From CAITSH01 sp945892985 (GTDB lineage: Bacteria > Pseudomonadota > Gammaproteobacteria > Burkholderiales > SG8-39): DNA of 64,000 nt. Every line of letters begins with the position of its first letter. Within the stretch, counting starts at the first letter, position 1. This document shows, piece after piece, positions 27,380-35,970 of the stretch. The stretch lies in contig CAMDDU010000017.1 of assembly GCA_945892985.1 (NCBI GenBank), positions 16,092 to 80,091 on the forward strand, written 5' to 3'. A program made the translations under genes and the position numbers. The notes under the pieces were generated by a model. The model was not told where the DNA came from and did not search any database. It saw nothing but the letters and a program-made list of their open reading frames with translations.

Positions 27380-27506
27380 GATGAGTCCCCAATCTGAATG
27401 CGGCCAGCCTCGCGTGTCAGAGGCTCGAGCCATGAGGCCCCCATTATCTCATACGGGACTGCTTCGATAGCTGCCTCGCTCTGTATGCTGCCGGTGTCTG
27501 GGCTGC

Positions 27507-28358
27507 CTAGCGCAGCTTGCCGAGCGAGCGCAGGCAGGCCAGCATTCCGTCCTGCCAGGGCGGGGGCGTATAGCCGAATACCTTACTCAGCTTCGAACAG
27601 TCCAGGCTCGAGTTGAGCGGCCTACGGGCGGCGGTCGGGTACTGGGCGCTGGTAATGGGCGTCACCAGGGTGTTCAGGTCGGCGGTTTTGAAAATTTCGC
27701 GGGCGAAGCCGCACCACGAGGTTCGGCCTGAGGCCGTGAGATGAAACAGGCCTTCGGCGCCGCCAACGCGGAGCGCATGTGCTGTGGCATCTGCGATCAT
27801 GCCGCTTGAAGTCGGCGCGCCAAACTGGTCATCGACGATTTTTAATTCATTTCTTTCGCCGGCCAGGCGCAGAATGGTCAGTAGGAAATTGCCGCCGCGC
27901 GGCCCAAATACCCAGCTCGTACGAAAAATCAGGTGCCGGCAGCCACTGGTCTGAATGGCGAGTTCGCCCTCAAGTTTGCTGCGGCCATAGACGCTGCCCG
28001 GGTTGGTGGTGTCGGTTTCGACATAAGAACCGACCTTGGTACCGTCAAAGACGTAATCGGTTGAGTAATGGACCAGCAAGGCGCCAAGTTTTCTGGCCTC
28101 ATCGGCGAGCACACGCGGAGCTTGCGCGTTGATTGCATGGGCCGCGGCCTGCTCGCTTTCGGCTTTGTCCACTGCCGTATAGGCCGCAGCGTTGACGATG
28201 ATGGCCGGTTTGACGTCGCGGACTAGGTTGCAAATGGCATTCGCGTCGGAAAGGTCTAGGCTTTTCCGGTCGTGCACGATGACGTCGCCCAGCGGCGCCA
28301 GGCTGCGCGCCAATTCCCAGCCGACCTGGCCGTTTTTGCCGGTTAGTAGAATTTTCAC
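27507..28358 (-). CDS. rmlD: dTDP-4-dehydrorhamnose reductase
   Basis: GTG 28358 (VKILLTGKNGQVGWEL) overlaps the rmlC stop in a GTGA junction and gives 283 residues, the usual RmlD size. The dinucleotide loop is TGKNGQVGWELARSL. STDYVFDGTKVGSYVETDTTNP and VYGRSKLEGE (YxxxK-like YGRSK) are classic RmlD motifs. It reduces dTDP-4-keto-6-deoxy-L-mannose to dTDP-L-rhamnose in the cytoplasm, the last step after rmlA, rmlB and rmlC. All four rml genes are in this window but split over 7.6 kb. Confidence 0.93.
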   Translation of the reverse strand: MKILLTGKNGQVGWELARSLAPLGDVIVHDRKSLDLSDANAICNLVRDVKPAIIVNAAAYTAVDKAESEQAAAHAINAQAPRVLADEARKLGALLVHYSTDYVFDGTKVGSYVETDTTNPGSVYGRSKLEGELAIQTSGCRHLIFRTSWVFGPRGGNFLLTILRLAGERNELKIVDDQFGAPTSSGMIADATAHALRVGGAEGLFHLTASGRTSWCGFAREIFKTADLNTLVTPITSAQYPTAARRPLNSSLDCSKLSKVFGYTPPPWQDGMLACLRSLGKLR

Positions 28359-28900
28359 GGGAATAACTCGATGTCGCCAAGCACCTTGCCCGCAGCATCC
28401 CGCGCGGCCAACAAAGGGTCGCCGTGCAACGGCCACCGGACGGCCAGCGCTGGATCATTCCAGATCAGTATGCGTTCGTGTTCCGGCGCATAAAAGTCTG
28501 TTGTTTTGTAGAGGACTTCGGCGTGGTCAGACGTGACATAAAACCCGTGTGCGAATCCGATGGGCACCCACAACATTTTCTTATTTTCGGCGCTTAGGGT
28601 GACCGTCACGACTTTGCCAAATGTAGGTGAATTTTTACGTATGTCTACCGCGACATCGAAGATTTCGCCCACGATGACGCGAACTAGCTTTCCCTGAGGC
28701 TGCTTGATTTGGTAGTGCAGTCCGCGCAGCACGCCTTTGGCTGACCGGGAGTGGTTGTCCTGGGCAAAATGCCCGGGGATGCCCGCTTGGGAGAAGGTGC
28801 GTTCGTTCCAGCTTTCCATGAAAAAGCCGCGCGCATCGCCAAATACCTGGGGCTCGATTAGGATCACATCGGCAATTGCGGTGGGTATGAATTTCATCAA
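28355..28900 (-). CDS. rmlC: dTDP-4-dehydrorhamnose 3,5-epimerase
   Basis: A 181-residue cupin of the RmlC family. It has EPQVFGDARGFFMESWN, FAQDNHSRSAKGVLRGLHYQ (active-site His region), GKLVRVIVGEIFDVAVDIRK and PIGFAHGFYV. It epimerises C3 and C5 of dTDP-4-keto-6-deoxyglucose. It overlaps rmlD by four bases and is transcribed just before it. A 31-base gap separates it from the WbpP-like gene upstream. The assignment is firm. Confidence 0.93.
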   Translation of the reverse strand: MMKFIPTAIADVILIEPQVFGDARGFFMESWNERTFSQAGIPGHFAQDNHSRSAKGVLRGLHYQIKQPQGKLVRVIVGEIFDVAVDIRKNSPTFGKVVTVTLSAENKKMLWVPIGFAHGFYVTSDHAEVLYKTTDFYAPEHERILIWNDPALAVRWPLHGDPLLAARDAAGKVLGDIELFP

Positions 28901-28931
28901 TAATTTCTGTTTGTATCGCTGGTATCTGCGC

Positions 28932-29990
28932 TCATGTCGGGGCGGCGAGGCGGCCGGTCTCGGGTTTCAAATTGACGATGTACCACGCCATCGATTGCGC
29001 GAGGCCCTCATGCAGATTGTGGCCGGGTTCATATCCCAAAAATCTGCGCGCCTTGCTGATGTCAGCAAGCGAATGGCGGACATCGCTGGTACGAAAGTCG
29101 CGAAAGCTCGGTTTGAAGCCCTTGAGGTGGGGAAATTGGGGTTCGAGTATCGATCGAATTGACTCGAACAGCGTGTTCAAGCTCGTACGCTCGCCGACGG
29201 CAACGTTATAGACTTGATTTGTCGCGCTAACGTCCTTTGCCGTCGCCGCTAGTAAGTTGGCCTGCACTACATTCTGCACATAGCAAAAATCGCGACTGGT
29301 TTCGCCGTCGCCGTTGATCCAAACCGGTTCATTTCTGATCATGGCTGCGATCCATGCCGGCATTACCGCCGCGTACGCGCTTTCCGGATCCTGATGTGGT
29401 CCAAAGACGTTGAAGTAACGCAAACCGATGGACGCGAATCCGTAGGCTTTGGCAAAAACGTCAGCGTAGAGTTCGTTCACCAATTTGGTGACGGCATAAG
29501 GGGAGAGCGGTTTGCCGATGGCGTCTTCGACCTTTGGCAAACCCGGATGGTCGCCGTAGGTGGCGCTGGAGGCTGCATACACGAGGCGTTTTACCCCGGC
29601 ATCGCGTGCCGCCACCAACATGTTGAGATGGCCATTGATATTGCTGCCATTGGTGGCAATGGGGTCTTCAATGGAGCGAGGCACGCTGCCTAGTGCCGCT
29701 TGGTGAAGGACGTAGTCGACGCCGTGGCAGGCCTGGTGGCATGCCTCTAGCTGTTGAATGTCACGATCAATTAGACGGAATCGCGACCATTGTTCGGCCG
29801 TAACCTGCGCGCGAATCTGGTCAAGATTGCGCCGATGGCCAGTCGAGAAATTGTCAAGCCCGATAACATTTTGATTGAGCTTGAGTAGCGAAAAGAGGAG
29901 GTTGCATCCGATAAAACCGGCGACGCCTGTTATAAGCCAGGTGCGAGGTTCTCGGCTAAGTTGGGCTTCGCGCTCTTGAAGCAAGTTCAT
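28932..29990 (-). CDS. wbpP: UDP-N-acetylglucosamine 4-epimerase (WbpP/TviC-like)
   Basis: A 352-residue extended SDR. It has TGVAGFIGCNLLFSLL as the NAD loop, GLDNFSTGHRRNLDQ, HQAALGSVPRSIEDP, AASSATYGDHPGLPK and PLSPYAVTKLVNE (the YxxxK catalytic pair). The LDNFSTGHRRNLD and GSVPRSI strings are typical of WbpP/TviC, which interconvert UDP-GlcNAc and UDP-GalNAc, or their uronic acids. It fits with the TviB/WbpO-like dehydrogenase at 26099-27379, and rmlC and rmlD lie just downstream. It seems to head this leftward run. Confidence 0.88.
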   Translation of the reverse strand: MNLLQEREAQLSREPRTWLITGVAGFIGCNLLFSLLKLNQNVIGLDNFSTGHRRNLDQIRAQVTAEQWSRFRLIDRDIQQLEACHQACHGVDYVLHQAALGSVPRSIEDPIATNGSNINGHLNMLVAARDAGVKRLVYAASSATYGDHPGLPKVEDAIGKPLSPYAVTKLVNELYADVFAKAYGFASIGLRYFNVFGPHQDPESAYAAVMPAWIAAMIRNEPVWINGDGETSRDFCYVQNVVQANLLAATAKDVSATNQVYNVAVGERTSLNTLFESIRSILEPQFPHLKGFKPSFRDFRTSDVRHSLADISKARRFLGYEPGHNLHEGLAQSMAWYIVNLKPETGRLAAPT

Positions 29991-30045
29991 GCCAGCCCCG
30001 GAGAGAAACTTGGCAGCGCATCGGAATTATGCGAATAGTTAATTT

Positions 30046-30276
30046 TTGTTTCCAATTGAAATGAGGGGGCGCTTAGGGGGAATTGGGTTTGATAGGGGCT
30101 TTGCATCATTGGCGAACCTAAGCGCAGATCAAGGTGAATTATATGCGCTCGAAGAGTTGAGTAGAACCAACCGATTGATTCCAGGTGGCGGCGGCGCCCG
30201 GCTATTTTCTATGATCACTTTTTTAATATTGGACTCCTTGTTCGAGGTCCTGATTTTGATTGACCTTATTCAATGA
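30046..30276 (+). CDS. possible small ORF coupled to membrane protein gene
   Basis: A 76-codon frame from TTG 30046 (or ATG 30061, MRGRLGGIGFDRGFASL) ends in a TGA that overlaps the ATG of the next gene (ATGA). The C-terminal part is hydrophobic (SMITFLILDSLFEVLILID). No family is recognised. The overlap and the hydrophobic tail are the only support, and it may be chance. Confidence 0.25.
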   Translation: MFPIEMRGRLGGIGFDRGFASLANLSADQGELYALEELSRTNRLIPGGGGARLFSMITFLILDSLFEVLILIDLIQ

Positions 30277-31622
30277 GGGCATTGTTTAGAAAAAAACCAA
30301 TTCTATGCTGTGGCATTGTATTTTTTCTCTATTCGCTAGTTGTGGGCTTGGTAATACAGACCATCGTCGTTCCTAAACTGTTCGCTGAAACTGCTTCGGT
30401 GGAAGGTTTGATCATTCCCGATTCCATCGGCTTTCACCAAATTGCAGTCGCAAAAGCAAAAGAAATAAATGAAAAGGGCTGGACCTACTGGGAATTGCGA
30501 CCAAGCGGACATTCTCCGGCGGGAATAGCTTCAGTCATTTATGCCTTGTCCGTAGAAAAACCTTTTGCCATTTTGCCTTTTAACGCGTTGGTCCACGCGC
30601 TAACCGGTTGCGTTGTCCTGGGCATTCTATTGTCGTTTTTTCCGACAGGTGCGGCGATCTTTGGAAGTATGGTATTTGTCCTGAATGCAACGGCAATGGA
30701 ATGGGTGGCCCAGATCCACAAAGATGGTTTGTTTGTTTTGGGTAATTTATCGTTACTCTTTTGCCTCGTTTATATTTCCATGCCTGGACGCCCCACTACC
30801 ATTGCGCGTAGAGGTGTCTATTTCCTTTTGGGGTTGGCCGGTATTTTTATAAGCTGGGTCGCCCGTCCGCACTGGGCGCCGGTGTCGTTTCTTTTTACAC
30901 TATTGATTGCACTTAATTGGATTTTCTCGTTGGTTTCGAGGCATGGCGCCATTTATTCAAATGGGCGGAAGGCATTTGTTTTATTTTGTTTTTTAGGTCT
31001 CTTATTGGCCCAAAATTATGCTGCAAACCATCAACCCGTCGAATTGTTATCTGACAATGTAAGATGGAATGCGATCTCCATTTCTGGCGCGGCTAGCAAT
31101 CCAGAAAACATTAATACACTTGAGGTGTGGTATCGAAGTGAATTTCTTCCAGAAAAACTGGATCAAAAGTTCCTGTCATTAGCGCGTGCGCGCTTGGGAG
31201 CAACTACCACTGGGGGCGCAACGCTTATAGACGGCAAGTCCGAGTTTAATTCCGCAAATGATGTTTTAAGTTACGTTCCGAGAGCGCTACAAATCGGGCT
31301 ATTCAGTCCATTTCCTGATTTGTGGGTCGGCGATGGGAGCTCGCCGGCCATGACTCTGGCCAGGAAAGTGACGGGATTGTTCACGCTGATGGGCTATCTT
31401 GGCATCGGCAGTTTTTTGCTTGCTCTAGTTAGTCTGCGTAATCGGGCGGAGTTTAGAGCGCTGGCGATTATGTGCTTCTCTAGCCTCATTCTTTTGGCAA
31501 TCGTTATGCCAAACATCGGCACATTGATCAGAATGCGCTTCGGCTTTTATGCAATGTGCATGGCTTTTGGTGTTTCGTTTCTTGTAGCGCACATTCAAAG
31601 AGGCACACAGAAAAGTGCTTGA
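30273..31622 (+). CDS. polytopic membrane protein, GT-C or polymerase-like, function unknown
   Basis: A 449-residue protein with about ten predicted membrane helices spread over its length. The first is near residues 10-30 (LCCGIVFFLYSLVVGLVIQTI) and the last near 410-435. A soluble stretch at about 260-340 lies between helix groups. The first loop reads IPDSIGFHQIAVAKAKEI, reminiscent of the extracytoplasmic loop of GT-C or glycan polymerase-like proteins, but no DxD motif is plain. No Wzy-like gene is otherwise present, so it could be the polymerase or a lipid-linked sugar transferase. It is alone on the plus strand between minus-strand nucleotide-sugar genes. Confidence 0.68.
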   Translation: MRALFRKKPILCCGIVFFLYSLVVGLVIQTIVVPKLFAETASVEGLIIPDSIGFHQIAVAKAKEINEKGWTYWELRPSGHSPAGIASVIYALSVEKPFAILPFNALVHALTGCVVLGILLSFFPTGAAIFGSMVFVLNATAMEWVAQIHKDGLFVLGNLSLLFCLVYISMPGRPTTIARRGVYFLLGLAGIFISWVARPHWAPVSFLFTLLIALNWIFSLVSRHGAIYSNGRKAFVLFCFLGLLLAQNYAANHQPVELLSDNVRWNAISISGAASNPENINTLEVWYRSEFLPEKLDQKFLSLARARLGATTTGGATLIDGKSEFNSANDVLSYVPRALQIGLFSPFPDLWVGDGSSPAMTLARKVTGLFTLMGYLGIGSFLLALVSLRNRAEFRALAIMCFSSLILLAIVMPNIGTLIRMRFGFYAMCMAFGVSFLVAHIQRGTQKSA

Positions 31623-31707
31623 TGCTTGATTTGTACCCAACGAGCTTCTTAAAAGCGGAGTTGCCGATACGCCTTAGGCTTTGACGCCAGAGGGATTCCC
31701 GGAGGTG

Positions 31708-32580
31708 TTAGATGGGATCCTCAAGAACCCGTAATAAATATTCGCCGTATCCAGAGTTCTTTAAGGGCACCGCCAGTTTTTTGAGTTGCGATGCGTCGAT
31801 AAAATGTTGCCTGAAGGCGATTTCCTCGGGGCAGCATATCTTCAGCCCCTGCCGCCGCTCGATAATTTCGATGAACTGGCTGGCCTCGAGCAGGGATTCA
31901 TGGGTGCCGGTGTCCAGCCAGGCATGGCCGCGACCCATGTGCACCACGTCGAGCTTGCCCGCTGTGAGGTATAGCTTGTTGAGGTCGGTGATTTCAAGTT
32001 CGCCGCGCGGTGAGGGCTTGAGCGATTTCGCCGCAGCCACCACGTCACGGTCGTAAAAATACAGGCCGGTTACTGCGTATCGAGACTTGGGCTGGCGCGG
32101 TTTTTCTTCGAGCGAGACGGCGCGGCCCTCGGCGTCGAACTCCACCACGCCGTAGCGCTCCGGATCCTTGACCGGGTAGGCGAATACCGTCGCACCGGAG
32201 GTCTTTTGCGCGGCGCTCTGCAGGTCGCCGACCAGTTCGTGGCCGTAAAAAATATTGTCGCCCAGCACCAGCGCGCAGGGCTCGCCGTTGATGAACTTCT
32301 CGCCGATCAGGAAGGCCTGGGCAAGGCCGTCGGGGGAGGGCTGCACGGCATATTGAAGCGATATGCCCCAGCGCTTGCCGTCACCGAGCAATTGCTCAAA
32401 GCGCGGCGTCTCCTGCGGCGTCGAGATGATCAGGATGTCGCGTATCCCGGCCAGCATCAGGGTCGACAACGGGTAGTAGATCATCGGTTTGTCGTAGACC
32501 GGCAGCAGTTGCTTGGACACTACTTGCGTTACCGGGTAGAGCCGGGTGCCGGAGCCGCCGGCGAGGATGATGCCTTTCAT
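31708..32580 (-). CDS. rmlA: glucose-1-phosphate thymidylyltransferase
   Basis: A 290-residue RmlA. It has MKGIILAGGSGTRLYPVTQ (nucleotide loop), QLLPVYDKPMIYYPLSTLML, PDGLAQAFLIGEKFI, ALVLGDNIFYG (metal Asp in GDN) and EKPRQPKSRYAVTGLYFYD. It makes dTDP-glucose from Glc-1-P and dTTP, the first step of dTDP-rhamnose synthesis. It is separated from rmlB (34073-35134) by a toxin-antitoxin patch and from rmlC/D by a converging membrane-protein gene. All motifs are intact. Confidence 0.95.
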   Translation of the reverse strand: MKGIILAGGSGTRLYPVTQVVSKQLLPVYDKPMIYYPLSTLMLAGIRDILIISTPQETPRFEQLLGDGKRWGISLQYAVQPSPDGLAQAFLIGEKFINGEPCALVLGDNIFYGHELVGDLQSAAQKTSGATVFAYPVKDPERYGVVEFDAEGRAVSLEEKPRQPKSRYAVTGLYFYDRDVVAAAKSLKPSPRGELEITDLNKLYLTAGKLDVVHMGRGHAWLDTGTHESLLEASQFIEIIERRQGLKICCPEEIAFRQHFIDASQLKKLAVPLKNSGYGEYLLRVLEDPI

Positions 32581-32867
32581 GACGCCTCGATCGGGTTAGC
32601 AGTGTTGTAAGGACGGAGCGTTTGGTTGTTATTCATGTGATGGATTCAAGGCTGGATTTATGGAGCTTTATCATTAAGGCCGTTATTCTCAGCGCCGACA
32701 GCGTCGCCGGGTCCTCGCTTTCGCGGGGATGACGGTAGCGGATGGCGTAATTGTCATGAAATATGAAACGCTCAATAAGTGAGCGGCTGGCCTGCTCTCG
32801 CAGAACGTCTTACAGCATTTGTAAATTGGAAATTGTAATTACGATTTGCAAATCAGCTTATAGGGCA
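32581..32867. other. intergenic region with repeats
   Basis: Between rmlA and the AbrB-like gene. It includes a REP-like string at about 32704-32735 (tcgctttcgcggggatgac) and an imperfect 35-base palindrome at 32818-32852. No protein gene was recognised here. Confidence 0.5.
32818..32852. repeat. imperfect 35-base palindrome
   Basis: TTTGTAAATTGG at 32818-32829 is matched, with several mismatches, by its reverse complement ending in ATTTGCAAA at 32852. It lies just 3' of the AbrB-like gene, so it may be a hairpin/terminator or a protein-binding site. There is no T-run. Confidence 0.4.
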
Positions 32868-33155
32868 TTAGTCCTCAAGCTGCGCGGCGAGTTTGACGGC
32901 TGCTTTCATATCCGGCGGATTCTTCGCGACCTCGCCCTTGCGGGCCTGGTCAAGTCCTCGCCGAACTGATGCCGATGCTTCCAGATTTTCATATAGCCAT
33001 GCTTCGCGCTCAGGGATCACGCGGGCAAGCCGGACTACGACCTCGTCTTCACGCCGTTGTTCGACAATAACAGCGCGGTTCGCTAAGCGGTCACCGACGG
33101 TCACCCGGCCCTTGGAGTCGGCGTTTTTCTGGCTGGGTAGGGTGCGTACGACCAT
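32868..33155 (-). CDS. AbrB/MazE-like DNA-binding protein (orphan antitoxin candidate)
   Basis: A 95-residue protein whose N-terminal half (DSKGRVTVGDRLANRAVIVEQ) resembles the looped-hinge AbrB/MazE swapped-hairpin domain. It is followed by VVVRLARVIPEREAWLYENLEAS, a string common in small proteins paired with RelE/ParE toxins. No toxin gene directly follows it. Its only near TA partner set is upstream on the same strand (33277-33986). It may be an orphan antitoxin or plain transcription factor. The call rests on a weak motif. Confidence 0.5.
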   Translation of the reverse strand: MVVRTLPSQKNADSKGRVTVGDRLANRAVIVEQRREDEVVVRLARVIPEREAWLYENLEASASVRRGLDQARKGEVAKNPPDMKAAVKLAAQLED

Positions 33156-33276
33156 ATGGTAAGTAACGCCTGTTGTGGTTAATTGGTCAAGTGGAGAGTT
33201 CCCACTTTAGCTTTTTCACCCGCTATCTTTAAATCAAACTCGCTGGTATTGCCTCGGTGGCATTCATTCCTAATGA

Positions 33277-33606
33277 TCAACCAAACTCCAGCTCGATTTT
33301 GCCGGCACGCCGTCGCACCGGACCTACGACGATTCTAACGTCGCGCCCCAATTTGGTTACGAGCTCAAGCAGTTTTGCTTCGCTGACCCCACGAAATTGG
33401 CCCCGTGTAATGCGCGAAACCTTTGATTGGTCTATGCCTAACAGCGCGGCGGCGGCCCCTTGCGTCAAGTGGCGCGCCTTGATGCTGCGCGCAATCTCGG
33501 CGGCAATCTGAGACTTGCGCTGCATTTCGGCCGCGTCGGCATATCCGAGGTCGGCGTAGACGTTGGTGCTACCGTCCTGAATGGTGATCTCTGGCTGTCG
33601 GCTCAT
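33277..33606 (-). CDS. higA: XRE/HTH-family antitoxin (HigA-like)
   Basis: Start ATG 33606 shares one base with the toxin's stop codon (TAATG). The 109-residue product (MSRQPEITIQDGSTNVYADLGY) has an HTH in the middle: LTQGAAAALLGIDQSKVSRITRGQF (about residues 48-72). This is the COG5606-like family of small HTH antitoxins, paired with Gp49-like toxins. It should bind the promoter and neutralise the upstream toxin. The N-terminal STNVYADLGYADAAEMQ closely parallels the remnant at 42741-42963. Confidence 0.8.
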   Translation of the reverse strand: MSRQPEITIQDGSTNVYADLGYADAAEMQRKSQIAAEIARSIKARHLTQGAAAALLGIDQSKVSRITRGQFRGVSEAKLLELVTKLGRDVRIVVGPVRRRAGKIELEFG

Positions 33607-33986
33607 TATCTTGCTCCTTGGTTTGTCAGCCATGTATCAAAGTCCAGTTTCGCGGCTTTGAGGCGGGCGTTTATCAGATCCATGTCCGCTTTCGGCGTCC
33701 GAATACCTGTTTTTGACTTTTTCTGGAAGCAGTGCAACACGTAAACCCATCTGGCGAACTTTACGGTGTAGACCGCGCGAAAGGTATCACCGCGATAATC
33801 CTCAATCACCTCCAGAACGGAGGCCGAGCCAAAACCGCTCATTGATTTGGCATCCTGGTGCTTCCCGCCCGCTTGCGCGAGGTCAATTGCGTGTCCAAAA
33901 ACGTCTTGCACATCCCCCGGCATTGCGTCCAAGTCGCGCTTGGACGAGCCGACCCATTTCAGGGGTTTCCGGGGCTGGCTAATCAT
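33606..33986 (-). CDS. higB: RelE/HigB-like (Gp49-family) toxin
   Basis: A 126-residue RelE-superfamily toxin of the phage-derived Gp49-like group: PLKWVGSSKRDLDAMPGDVQ at the start, FRAVYTVKFARWVYVLHCFQKKSKTG in the second half. Toxins of this group cleave mRNA at the ribosome. It is translated just before the HTH antitoxin, toxin first as in higBA. It lies in the intergenic gap between rmlB and rmlA on the same strand, and interrupts the usual rml order. Confidence 0.82.
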   Translation of the reverse strand: MISQPRKPLKWVGSSKRDLDAMPGDVQDVFGHAIDLAQAGGKHQDAKSMSGFGSASVLEVIEDYRGDTFRAVYTVKFARWVYVLHCFQKKSKTGIRTPKADMDLINARLKAAKLDFDTWLTNQGAR

Positions 33987-34072
33987 CTTGGCTATTATGC
34001 CTTTTTGAGCATATTGTCGTCAATTACCGCATTGTCTCGGAACATGGAGCGCTCAAAAAGACGGAAGGAATG

Positions 34073-35134
34073 TCATCGCTTCACATAATTGTTTTCGATC
34101 CAGCGCTGGTATTCGCCCGACTGAATATCCGCCACCCAAGCGGCGTTGTCGAGGTACCACTGCACAGTCCGGGTCAGGCCGGACTTGAAATTTTCTGCTG
34201 GTTGCCAGCCGAGCTCTGTGGCAATTTTGCGCGCGTCAATGGCGTAACGCTGGTCATGTCCCGGACGGTCTGTTACGAATTTAACCAGCCGCTTGTGCGG
34301 TCCCGCGGAGTCGGGGCGCAGCGCATCGAGTGCGGCGCACAGTGCGTGCACCACATCCAGGTTCTTCATTTCTGCGTTACCGCCGACGTTGTAGACCTCA
34401 CCCGGGCGCCCCCGTTCGAGCACCGCCCGGATGGCGGAGCAGTGGTCGCCGACGTAAAGCCAGTCGCGCACGTTCTGGCCGTCGCCATACACCGGCAATG
34501 GCTTGCCCGCGAGGGCGTTGGCGATCATCAGCGGGATGAGCTTTTCCGGGAATTGCCGCGGGCCGTAATTGTTTGAGCAGTTGGTGACCAGCGTCGGCAG
34601 GCCGTAGGTGTGGTGCCAGGCGCGCACCAGGTGGTCGGAGCCGGCCTTGGATGCGGAATAGGGGCTGTTGGGGGCGTAGGCGCTTGTTTCGGCGAAGGCC
34701 GGATCGGCCGCGCCAAGCGAGCCGTAGACTTCGTCGGTCGAGACGTGCAGGAAGCGGAAAGCGGACTTGGCATCGCCTTCCAGCGGCATCCAGTGCGCAC
34801 GCGCTTCCTCGAGCAGGCTGAAGGTGCCGATTACGTTTGTCTGCACAAATTCAGCCGGGCCGTGGATGGAACGATCGACATGGCTTTCGGCGGCGAAATG
34901 CACCACGGCGCGCGGCCGGTGTTCGCTGAACAATTTTTGCAGCAGCGGTCGGTCGCAGATGTCGCCATGAACGAATTGGTGGCGGGCATCGCCGGCGATC
35001 GCGGCCAGATTGGCGCGGTTGCCGGCGTAGGTCAGCTTGTCGAGGTTGATCACGGTTTCGTCCGACTGCGCCAGCCAGTCAAGGACGAAATTCGAGCCGA
35101 TGAAGCCGGCGCCGCCTGTAACCAGAATCGTCAT
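34073..35134 (-). CDS. rmlB: dTDP-glucose 4,6-dehydratase
   Basis: A 353-residue extended SDR with MTILVTGGAGFIGSNFVLDWL, NLDKLTYAGNRANLAAI, HFAAESHVDRSIHGPAEFV, VSTDEVYGSLG and NSPYSASKAGSDHLVRAW (catalytic Tyr and Lys). NNYGPRQFPEKLIPLMI and YGDGQNVRDWLYV are also classic RmlB. It forms dTDP-4-keto-6-deoxyglucose. The start overlaps the stop of the glycosyltransferase gene by four bases (ATGA). The rml pathway is completed by rmlA, rmlC and rmlD elsewhere in the window. Confidence 0.95.
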   Translation of the reverse strand: MTILVTGGAGFIGSNFVLDWLAQSDETVINLDKLTYAGNRANLAAIAGDARHQFVHGDICDRPLLQKLFSEHRPRAVVHFAAESHVDRSIHGPAEFVQTNVIGTFSLLEEARAHWMPLEGDAKSAFRFLHVSTDEVYGSLGAADPAFAETSAYAPNSPYSASKAGSDHLVRAWHHTYGLPTLVTNCSNNYGPRQFPEKLIPLMIANALAGKPLPVYGDGQNVRDWLYVGDHCSAIRAVLERGRPGEVYNVGGNAEMKNLDVVHALCAALDALRPDSAGPHKRLVKFVTDRPGHDQRYAIDARKIATELGWQPAENFKSGLTRTVQWYLDNAAWVADIQSGEYQRWIENNYVKR

Positions 35135-35877
35135 GTCCTTGTCCGTTGCAGCGCCAGTAGCTTGGCGTATTTGTTGAAACTGTTCATGCAGCCGATGGCG
35201 ATGTGCACGAGCCCCGCCTGACCGTCGAGAAAGCCGAGCCGAATTACATAGAACTTGATAAAACGCGCCAGTGGCGAGAGCACCAGCCGCACTAGGCTTG
35301 CGTGCTTGCCGGCAGCGCGCATGGCCTCGGCTTGCAGCGTCGTATAGCGATTTTGTTTGTCCAGGTAGCGATCCAGGGTTTCGGCCGAGTCATGCAGCAA
35401 ATCGCCGGAAAGCCGCGCCGGGCGGGCGTTTGCGAGCACCTTCTCATGCACAGGGTCGTCGCTCCAGCGGGCATGGCGGCGATCGAACAGGCGCAAACTC
35501 CAGTCCGGATAGCCCTCCCCGTGCCGCAGCCAGTGGCCCATGAAGCGGTTGCAGCGGGCCATGTCGTAGGCCGTTGCGCGCGGGGACATGAGTGCCGACA
35601 CGATGCTGGCGCGTAGCGCGTCACTGACGCACTCGTCGGCATCAAGGCACAGCACCCAATCGTGGGCAGCGTGCGTCACCGCAAATTGCTTTTGCCGGCC
35701 GAAGCCCAGCCATTCGGCTTGCAGTACCCTGGCCCCGGCGGCTCTGGCGATCTCCGCAGTGCCATCGGTGCTGCCCGAATCGACAACCAGCACCTCATCG
35801 GCGAATGCCAGGCTTGCCAGGCAGGCACTGATCTGGGTGGCGGCGTTCTTGGTGATGATGACGGCGGAAAGAGGCAT
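35131..35877 (-). CDS. family 2 glycosyltransferase (WaaE/KdtX-like)
   Basis: A 248-residue GT2 enzyme with SAVIITKNAATQISACLASLAF, EVLVVDSGSTDGTAEIARAAG and WVLCLDADECVSDA (the DxD-like metal site). Its size and motifs match WaaE/KdtX, a core LPS beta-1,4-glucosyltransferase acting on the inner core heptose. It is in an overlapping pair with rmlB and is divergent from waaC, separated by a promoter-like TATAAT. The core-LPS role is inferred from waaC and waaA next door. Confidence 0.83.
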   Translation of the reverse strand: MPLSAVIITKNAATQISACLASLAFADEVLVVDSGSTDGTAEIARAAGARVLQAEWLGFGRQKQFAVTHAAHDWVLCLDADECVSDALRASIVSALMSPRATAYDMARCNRFMGHWLRHGEGYPDWSLRLFDRRHARWSDDPVHEKVLANARPARLSGDLLHDSAETLDRYLDKQNRYTTLQAEAMRAAGKHASLVRLVLSPLARFIKFYVIRLGFLDGQAGLVHIAIGCMNSFNKYAKLLALQRTRT

Positions 35878-35908
35878 GGCAGCAGACGGTTTTGGGCGAG
35901 CAATCCCG

Positions 35909-35914
35909 TATAAT
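35909..35914 (+). promoter_or_regulatory. candidate -10 box upstream of waaC
   Basis: A perfect TATAAT lies 56 bases before the waaC start, in the divergent gap with the glycosyltransferase gene. The -35 region is weak (ACGGTT at 17-base spacing), so this is only a candidate. Confidence 0.4.
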
Positions 35915-35970
35915 CAAGGTTTTACCACTGCTATTTTAACTGACGCCGCCGTCTTCGGGCGCGGCCCGTC

